In this document: positions 6,972 through 11,360 of the stretch, one piece after another | Numbering within the stretch: position 1 is the first letter of the stretch | Layout: each line of letters begins with the position of its first letter | Assembly: GCA_030528965.1 (NCBI GenBank) | Contig: JAUMXS010000040.1 | Location: 1 to 11,360, forward strand | Origin: Eubacteriales bacterium | Lineage (GTDB): Bacteria; Bacillota; Clostridia; Oscillospirales; Oscillospiraceae | Direction: 5' to 3' | Length of the DNA stretch: 11,360 nt | Position numbers and translations under genes: made by a program | Notes under the pieces: generated by a model | Told to the model about the DNA's origin: nothing | Seen by the model: only the letters and a program-made list of their open reading frames with translations | The model's database searches: none

Positions 6972-8167
6972 ATCTGTTCCTCCACAACGCAGCGCAGTTT
7001 ACCCTGTGCCAGAGTTATATCAACGGATTCACCGGGTTCTGCGGCTTCGGCATCACGAATAATGATGCCCTTCTCGTTCGTAACAATAGAAAAGCCGCGC
7101 GACAGGACTTTCAGCGGACTTAATGCATTTAGAGATGCCGTAAGCTGCACAAACTGCTGTCGACGCTCAGAAAGAAGTCTGTCTGCCGCGGCAGAAGCCC
7201 TTCCCATCACAAGATCCAGTTCCATGCGCTTCTGATCGATCACTGTCCGGGGACTTTCCAATACGCGCCGAGTTTGCAGATCCTCAAGCCTCTGTCTCAG
7301 CGCTGAAAACTGTTTTTCCGCAGCAACGGATACCCTGCGTTCAAGTGCCGATACTGTAGCTCTCAATTCTTCCTGATCGGGAACCGCAATCTCTGCCGCA
7401 TGGGAAGGAGTTGCCGCCCGAACATCGGCAACAAAATCTGCAATTGTCACATCCGGCTCATGTCCCACGGCAGAAATGACCGGCAGCTCCGATTCAAAGA
7501 TGGCGCGGGCCACACGCTCATCGTTAAAGGCCCATAGATCCTCAAGAGAACCTCCGCCACGGCCGGTAATAATGAGATCGGCTACGCGGAATCGATTCGC
7601 ATACCGAATCGCCCCGACGATTTCCGGCGGAGCCTCAACACCCTGCACCCGAACAGGCAGCACGAGGATCTTTGCCATCGGCCAGCGACGATTGCAGATA
7701 CGAATGATATCACGCACTGCCGCACCGGCTCCGGATGTAATAACGGCGATCTTCGACGGGAATCGGGGAAGATCTTTCTTATGCTCCGGATTAAACAGGC
7801 CTTCCGATGCAAGTTTTGCTTTCAGCTGCTCATAGGCCAGATACAGGTCACCAAGTCCTTCCGGACTGAGCGTGGAGCAATAGAGCTGATACGCTCCATC
7901 CCGCGGAAAGACAGAAACCCTGCCGTATGCCACGACACCCATACCGCTTTCCGGGCGAAATCGCAGCCTCACAGCCTGGCTCTTGAACATCACACAGCGC
8001 AGGCTGCCGCCGGCATCTTTCAGCGTAAAATAATGATGCCCGGAAGGATACACCCGATAGTTTGAGAGCTCGCCCCGGACGCGAACCTGCGCGAGCATCG
8101 GGTCGAGCTCCAAAAGATCCTTAATATGATTGTTAAGCTCCGAAACGGAAAAGACTTTCTGTTCCAT
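6953..8167 (-). CDS. xseA: Exodeoxyribonuclease VII large subunit
   Basis: Catalytic subunit of exonuclease VII, a metal-independent single-strand exonuclease used in repair. The protein is 404 aa, within family range. An N-terminal OB-fold covers about residues 1-100 (VRGELSNYRVYPSGHHYFTLKD). The catalytic domain follows, with ITSGAGAAVRDI (143-154), GRGGGSLEDLWAFNDE (202-217) and VGHEPDVTIADFVAD (234-248). A long helical, coiled-coil-prone region spans about 265-350. A short beta-rich tail (SRGFSIVTNEKG) completes it. ATG 8167 has GAGGAA 3 nt upstream in the 12-bp gap after nusB. The folD gene found between nusB and xseA in Bacillus is absent here, so nusB directly precedes xseA. Confidence 0.97.
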   Translation of the reverse strand: MEQKVFSVSELNNHIKDLLELDPMLAQVRVRGELSNYRVYPSGHHYFTLKDAGGSLRCVMFKSQAVRLRFRPESGMGVVAYGRVSVFPRDGAYQLYCSTLSPEGLGDLYLAYEQLKAKLASEGLFNPEHKKDLPRFPSKIAVITSGAGAAVRDIIRICNRRWPMAKILVLPVRVQGVEAPPEIVGAIRYANRFRVADLIITGRGGGSLEDLWAFNDERVARAIFESELPVISAVGHEPDVTIADFVADVRAATPSHAAEIAVPDQEELRATVSALERRVSVAAEKQFSALRQRLEDLQTRRVLESPRTVIDQKRMELDLVMGRASAAADRLLSERRQQFVQLTASLNALSPLKVLSRGFSIVTNEKGIIIRDAEAAEPGESVDITLAQGKLRCVVEEQIWQKNN

Positions 8168-8179
8168 ATATTCCTCGGT

Positions 8180-8710
8180 TTAACTTCTTGTTTCGGTATC
8201 CTCAACACTCTCGCCGGCATCGGAATTCACGGATTCCAATGCGGACTCGGTAATCTCAGGATCATCGGGTGTCTCCGCATTCAGGCTTCTGACAACACCG
8301 CCAAGAATACCGTTGATGAACGAAACAGTTTCCGGATCCTCATACCCCTTGGCAAGTTCCACCGCTTCATTGATGGCAGCGGCATTGGGCACATCGGGCA
8401 TGTACAGGATCTCATAAATGGCACAGCGAAGCACGGCGGCAGCCGTACGGGAAATTCTCGAAAGACGCCAGGCATGAGATAGTTGCTCGATCCTCGCATC
8501 CAGTTCCTCCCGATGTTCGACAACGCCGACAGCCAGTTCACGAATGTAACGAAGCTGACGTTCATTCGGATATTCTTCGAAAAAAATACACTCTTCGGCA
8601 AGAGTATCATAATACTCCCGAGAGAAAAACTCTTCCGGTGTCAGCTCGCTATTGGAGAGCATAGCAAAACTGAGCTGCACCGCGATCTCACGTGCTGTAG
8701 TTCTGGTCAT
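8180..8710 (-). CDS. nusB: Transcription antitermination factor NusB, with acidic tail
   Basis: RNA-binding factor that, with NusE/S10, NusA and NusG, supports antitermination and rRNA maturation. The protein is 176 aa. Residues 1-143 show the all-helical family pattern: TTAREIAVQLSFAM, RLSRISRTAAAVLRCAIYEI (82-101), the signature INEAVELAKGY (113-123) and FINGILGGVVRSL (131-143). Residues 145-176 are an extra, low-complexity acidic tail with 11 Asp/Glu and one basic residue; most NusB proteins stop near 130-150. ATG 8710 is 8 bp after the asp23-like stop with no strong Shine-Dalgarno, so translation is probably coupled. Confidence 0.95.
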   Translation of the reverse strand: MTRTTAREIAVQLSFAMLSNSELTPEEFFSREYYDTLAEECIFFEEYPNERQLRYIRELAVGVVEHREELDARIEQLSHAWRLSRISRTAAAVLRCAIYEILYMPDVPNAAAINEAVELAKGYEDPETVSFINGILGGVVRSLNAETPDDPEITESALESVNSDAGESVEDTETRS

Positions 8711-8718
8711 GTCCGAAT

Positions 8719-9090
8719 TCAGTTGTTGGAAGCCTTATCAAAGGCGATCCCGGTTACGTGAACATTAACAACAGGCTTCATGCCGGTCATGGATTCAACG
8801 GAAGAGGCGATCTCTTCCTGAACCTTCTTAGCAACATCCGTCACAACATAACCATAACGCACGGTGATCAGTGCATCGATGGTAATGGTATCTTCCTCAA
8901 CCGTAACTTTGATGCCGCGGCTCAGGCTCTTCCGCCCAAGCAGTTCGACCAGGTCAGAACCAAACGTATTCGAAAGGCCGGCTACGCCGTCAACTTCCGC
9001 AACCGAGGCAGAAGCCATGACATAGAGTACGTCCTCGGCAATATGAACGTTTCCGGTTTCGTTTTGTTTCGTGATATAGTTTTCGGGCAT
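8719..9090 (-). CDS. Asp23/Gls24 family envelope stress response protein
   Basis: Small protein of the Asp23/Gls24 (YqhY/YloU/AmaP-associated) family, associated with the cell envelope and, in Bacillus YqhY, with acetyl-CoA carboxylase gene clusters. From the chosen start it is 123 aa. The family pattern is clear: a Val/Ile-rich repeat with VASV-type segments and GVAGL near residues 35-39, then GIKVTVEEDTITID, RYGYVVTDVAKKVQEEIASSVESMTG and VNVHVTGIAF at the C-terminus. An in-frame ATG at 9132 exists but overlaps the predicted -10 box. ATG 9090 has GGAGGG (9104-9099) 8 nt upstream and is preferred. It is the first gene of the unit leading into nusB, as yqhY precedes nusB in Bacillus. Its exact role is unknown. 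Confidence 0.92.
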   Translation of the reverse strand: MPENYITKQNETGNVHIAEDVLYVMASASVAEVDGVAGLSNTFGSDLVELLGRKSLSRGIKVTVEEDTITIDALITVRYGYVVTDVAKKVQEEIASSVESMTGMKPVVNVHVTGIAFDKASNN

Positions 9091-9130
9091 TAGAATGTCC
9101 CTCCGCAATACATATTTATAGCTTGTGTGC

Positions 9131-9159
9131 ATTTTACCACGTCACAGTTAAAAAATAAA
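9131..9159 (-). promoter_or_regulatory. Candidate promoter of the asp23-nusB-xseAB-ispA unit
   Basis: On the minus strand TGGTAAAAT forms an extended -10 (hexamer TAAAAT, 9136-9131). The -35 position at 17-bp spacing reads TTTATT (9159-9154), only half matching consensus. The start would be near 9124, giving a leader of about 34 nt that contains the GGAGGG site. It also argues against translation from ATG 9132. Confidence 0.45.
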
Positions 9160-9185
9160 GACTTATTTTCCGTGTATTAATAACA

Positions 9186-9214
9186 TTTACAATCAGATGC
9201 ATTTGGATTATAAT
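9186..9214 (+). promoter_or_regulatory. Sigma-A-like promoter of the stalk/NodB-fold gene
   Basis: TTTACA (9186-9191) and TATAAT (9209-9214) are separated by exactly 17 bp. They match sigma-A consensus at 5/6 and 6/6 positions. The predicted start is near 9221, with a leader of about 50 nt. It points away from the asp23 promoter, so the 180-bp gap is a divergent promoter region. Confidence 0.8.
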
Positions 9215-9255
9215 TTAAAAAGCAGTTGATTATAAATATACCCAAACAATATTGC

Positions 9256-9263
9256 AAAGGAGG
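9256..9263 (+). promoter_or_regulatory. Ribosome binding site deciding the TTG start at 9271
   Basis: AAAGGAGG stands 7 nt before TTG 9271. The frame is open further upstream to a TTG at 9226, but that codon lacks a Shine-Dalgarno and would put extra residues before the Lys-Arg-Arg of the signal peptide. Confidence 0.85.
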
Positions 9264-9270
9264 CTGTATT

Positions 9271-10386
9271 TTGAAAAGACGTTGTATTTCTTTATTTTTG
9301 ACCGTTATACTGTTGTTCAGCTTCCTGCCGGCGCTCTCGCCCTCGGCACAGGCCGACGATATTTGCTTCATTGCCATCAACGATACTCTTCTTGATTTGA
9401 ACTCCGCTCCATATTATCTCGGCGGCACCTATTACATACCATACTGGATATTTACCAATTTCCGGATTTATTATAATTCCTTTGGCAATACCGGAACAGT
9501 TTCCCTGTTTACGCAGGATCGTCAGATTTTCTTCGACATGACAAATGGCGTTACCTTTGACAGCAACAATACACCCTACAATGCGCAGGCGGTATACAGC
9601 GGTGGGCAGGTGTATCTCCCCGCCTATTTCCTCTGCAGTTATTTCGGATTGAATTGTACGTTTATCTCCGGAAACGGCTACGGTGACATTCTTCGCATCA
9701 CAGACGGAAGCGAGATCCTCAGCAATTCCGTCTTTCTTGCTGCAGCCAAGACTCTGATGGTATCAAGATACGAGGATTATCTGTCCGGTAAAAACCCCAA
9801 CGAAAACGGCTCAGACAATTCGAACCTGACGGAAGATAAGACAAACAACGAATCACGCAGCGATACTGCCGTTTATATTAGTTTTCACGGACTGCCTACC
9901 GAGAACATGCTTCGGTCACTGGAACGATTCAATGTCAGCGCCTGTTTCTTTGTAACATCCTCCGAAATCATTGATTCCCCCGATAAGCTGCGACAGGCGC
10001 TCGGATACGGGCACAGCATTGGAATCCTCTGTGGAAGAAACGCTCAGGCTGACTATGATTCCGCAGCTTCCGTTCTTTATGAAACCGCCATGCTGAAAAC
10101 GCTGCTCGTGGCATCAACCACCGGCAACGAAAACAGCGTCCGTTCCATGGCTGAAGCAAACGGACTTGTCTACCGCAGTACCGGCACGGGAATGGGAAAT
10201 GACGGCAGCGGCGTATCCCGCGCGGAGGATATTACCTCCGTCATGGAGATCAGCATCGGCTATGCCGACATCTGTCTTCCGTCCAACGAAACAACGGAGC
10301 ATATTCTCCCCGCTATTCTCCAATATCTGACCGAACAGGAGTTCGATCTACGTATTCCGCGTGAAATTGACAACAGCTTCAATTGA
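9271..10386 (+). CDS. Secreted stalk-domain protein with a degenerate NodB (polysaccharide deacetylase-like) domain
   Basis: The protein is 371 aa from TTG 9271. A signal peptide (KRR, hydrophobic residues 6-22, AQA) is likely cut after A28. Residues about 30-165 hold two copies of a Tyr/Gly-rich beta pattern (YYLGGTYYIPYWIF; AVYSGGQVYLPAYFL) like the stalk/copper-amine-oxidase-N domains of clostridial surface proteins. An Asn/Ser/Asp-rich linker covers about 173-198. From about 201 the strand/helix order recalls NodB deacetylases (RFNVSACFFVTSSEI; GHSIG; LYETAMLKTLL). The metal and catalytic motifs are missing: the usual TFDDGP reads SFHGLP (204-209), the HxxxH site reads GILCGRN (251-257), and the late Leu-His motif reads ICLP (334-337). 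It is therefore probably inactive and may bind glycans. It is co-directional with the nucleotidyltransferase 30 bp downstream. Domain calls are by eye. Confidence 0.75.
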   Translation: MKRRCISLFLTVILLFSFLPALSPSAQADDICFIAINDTLLDLNSAPYYLGGTYYIPYWIFTNFRIYYNSFGNTGTVSLFTQDRQIFFDMTNGVTFDSNNTPYNAQAVYSGGQVYLPAYFLCSYFGLNCTFISGNGYGDILRITDGSEILSNSVFLAAAKTLMVSRYEDYLSGKNPNENGSDNSNLTEDKTNNESRSDTAVYISFHGLPTENMLRSLERFNVSACFFVTSSEIIDSPDKLRQALGYGHSIGILCGRNAQADYDSAASVLYETAMLKTLLVASTTGNENSVRSMAEANGLVYRSTGTGMGNDGSGVSRAEDITSVMEISIGYADICLPSNETTEHILPAILQYLTEQEFDLRIPREIDNSFN

Positions 10387-10416
10387 TTATCAAATAATAT
10401 AAAGGAATCAAGATTC

Positions 10417-11166
10417 ATGCAAAAAAATGTAAAAGCCATTGTCCTTGCCGCAGGACGCGGCACAAGACTGCAATCCGACGGCTGCGATATTCCCAAAGTC
10501 ATGCGTCTCGCTGCCGGAAAGCCTTTGCTGCACCATGTCCTGCATGCTCTGAACTTCATTCCCCCACAGGATACCGTTATCGTCGTCGGATATCGCAGAG
10601 AACAGGTTCTCTCTGCTTTTCCCGAATATGTTTCCGCCATACAGGAGGAACAACTCGGCACAGGCCACGCGGTCATGTCTGCTTATCCGGTCCTGGAAAA
10701 CTATGACGGAGATCTTCTGGTCTGCTGCGGAGATATGCCCCTTCTGAAGAAGGAAACATACCTGGCGCTTCTCGAGGAACATCGCAAGTCAGGTGCTGCC
10801 TGTACGATCCTCAGCGGTCCAGCCGCCTATCCTCTCCCCTACGGCCGAATCATTCGTGACGAAAACGGATCTTTTTCCGCTATTGTCGAAGAAAAAGATT
10901 GTACGCCCGAGCAGCGCGCTGTTACGGAGCTTAACAGCGGTGTGTATATTTTTGACGCCAAGTGTCTTGCATCCGTTCTGGGTCGCCTTCAGCGTTCAAA
11001 TGCGCAGGGAGAATACTACCTCACCGACGCGCCCGCATTTATGTTGGCTGACGGGCTTCCCGTCTCGCTTTGCTGCCGTGATCTCGGGCTGGAAATCATC
11101 GGAGTTAACACACCGGAACAGCTTGCTGAAGTTGAGTCCATTCTATCTTCCGAAACCTATACATGA
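10417..11166 (+). CDS. Free-standing GlmU-type nucleotidyltransferase (sugar-1-phosphate uridylyltransferase domain)
   Basis: The protein is 249 aa with the Rossmann-like NTP-transferase fold and no acetyltransferase domain. Expected function: transfer of a nucleotide, probably UMP, to a sugar 1-phosphate such as GlcNAc-1-P. Motifs match the N-terminal half of GlmU: LAAGRGTRL (10-18), IPKV with K27, EQLGTGHAV (78-86), CGDMPLL with D106 (104-110), YGRI (142-145), IVEEKD (156-161), ELNSGVY (171-177), NAQGEYYLTD (195-204) and GVNTPEQL (229-236). The left-handed beta-helix domain that follows in bifunctional GlmU (about 455 aa) is absent. The protein ends at TGA 11166 before a terminator, so it is not simply cut off by a nearby frameshift. 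ATG 10417 has AAAGGA upstream. It sits 30 bp after the NodB-fold gene, probably in the same transcript. Substrate is inferred. Confidence 0.88.
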   Translation: MQKNVKAIVLAAGRGTRLQSDGCDIPKVMRLAAGKPLLHHVLHALNFIPPQDTVIVVGYRREQVLSAFPEYVSAIQEEQLGTGHAVMSAYPVLENYDGDLLVCCGDMPLLKKETYLALLEEHRKSGAACTILSGPAAYPLPYGRIIRDENGSFSAIVEEKDCTPEQRAVTELNSGVYIFDAKCLASVLGRLQRSNAQGEYYLTDAPAFMLADGLPVSLCCRDLGLEIIGVNTPEQLAEVESILSSETYT

Positions 11167-11184
11167 CTTTTTCATCCGATAAAT

Positions 11185-11227
11185 AGAAGTTCCGGAGAAT
11201 TGCACTTCGCATTGCTCCGGAACTTCT
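11185..11227 (+). terminator. Strong hairpin terminator between convergent genes
   Basis: GAAGTTCCGGAG (11186-11197) pairs perfectly with CTCCGGAACTTC (11215-11226), and one more A-T pair extends it to 13 bp. The 17-nt loop can partly pair internally. On the plus strand TTTATAT follows; on the minus strand TATTTATC follows. Both T-runs are modest, so it can plausibly stop transcription from either side. It lies 18 bp after the nucleotidyltransferase stop and 27 bp from the stop of the converging minus-strand gene. Confidence 0.85.
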
Positions 11228-11254
11228 TTATATAAAAATGTCGTGTCAAAAGAT

Positions 11255-11360
11255 CTACTTGCCCTCATCCCTTGATTCGCCGATGTTTTTGAGTTTCCAA
11301 AGATCAATCTCAGGAGACTCGCCGGCAGAAATCAGAGCAACACACTCCTCGGGAGTGTCA
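11255..11360 (-). CDS. C-terminal end of an unrecognised gene, 5' end beyond the window
   Basis: One minus-strand frame is open from the right edge to TAG (11257-11255), giving 34 residues that end DLWKLKNIGESRDEGK. The other two minus-strand frames contain stops in this stretch. It converges on the hairpin terminator, which supports a real 3' end. The residues resemble no family I can name, and the tail is hydrophilic with no membrane segment. Being short, the call relies on the open frame plus the terminator. Confidence 0.5.
   Translation of the reverse strand, partial: DTPEECVALISAGESPEIDLWKLKNIGESRDEGK

Noticed and set aside
9091..9132. Longer Asp23-like protein starting at 9132
   Set aside because: That ATG overlaps the predicted -10 box and lacks a ribosome site, whereas ATG 9090 has GGAGGG at 8-nt spacing.
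9190..9240. Second minus-strand promoter from the TATAAT-like runs upstream of asp23
   Set aside because: AT-rich hexamers occur, but none has a matching -35 box at suitable spacing on the minus strand.
10387..10416. Terminator or promoter between the two plus-strand genes
   Set aside because: The 30-bp gap has no hairpin and no promoter hexamers, so the genes are taken as one transcript.

Overview
The window looks like chromosomal DNA from a low-to-moderate-GC anaerobic Firmicute, most likely an Oscillospiraceae/Ruminococcaceae-type clostridium. Three things suggest this: the conserved Firmicutes gene order Asp23 - nusB - xseA - xseB - ispA - dxs - tlyA - nadK - argR - recN, strong GGAGG-type ribosome binding sites, and AT-rich sigma-A-like promoters between genes that are close to 50% GC. 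The taxonomic placement is inference from gene order and protein flavour only.

Positions 1-9090 are one minus-strand block, read from right to left. The first unit is asp23-like, nusB, xseA, xseB and ispA, behind an extended -10 promoter near 9131-9159, with a weak hairpin plus T-run after ispA (5763-5803). The second unit is dxs, tlyA, nadK, argR and recN, behind a good sigma-A-like promoter (5681-5709) whose -35 box lies inside a 21-bp inverted repeat. Junctions are tight: ATGA overlaps at xseB/ispA and dxs/tlyA, an 8-bp overlap at tlyA/nadK and a 19-bp overlap at xseA/xseB. dxs starts at TTG. recN runs off the left edge, lacking roughly its last 20-30 residues. The products cover isoprenoid precursor and farnesyl diphosphate synthesis, NADP supply, rRNA methylation, arginine-responsive repression, transcription antitermination and DNA repair.

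Positions 9186-11166 hold a divergent plus-strand pair. The first gene has a near-consensus sigma-A-like promoter and a TTG start. It encodes a secreted protein with a stalk-type (copper amine oxidase N-like) domain and a NodB-fold domain that has lost the expected catalytic residues. The second encodes a free-standing GlmU-type nucleotidyltransferase domain with its active-site residues intact but no left-handed beta-helix acetyltransferase domain. A strong hairpin (11185-11227) closes the unit, and the 3' end of an unrecognised minus-strand gene converges on it from the right edge.

No RNA genes, insertion sequences, CRISPR arrays or prophage genes were seen. Most of the window is conserved housekeeping DNA. 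The parts most worth a second look are the inactive-looking deacetylase with its nucleotidyltransferase partner, and the operator-like repeat on the dxs promoter. There is no gene-free stretch above 300 bases; the two longest gaps (5645-5859 and 9091-9270) hold the promoters and terminator described.
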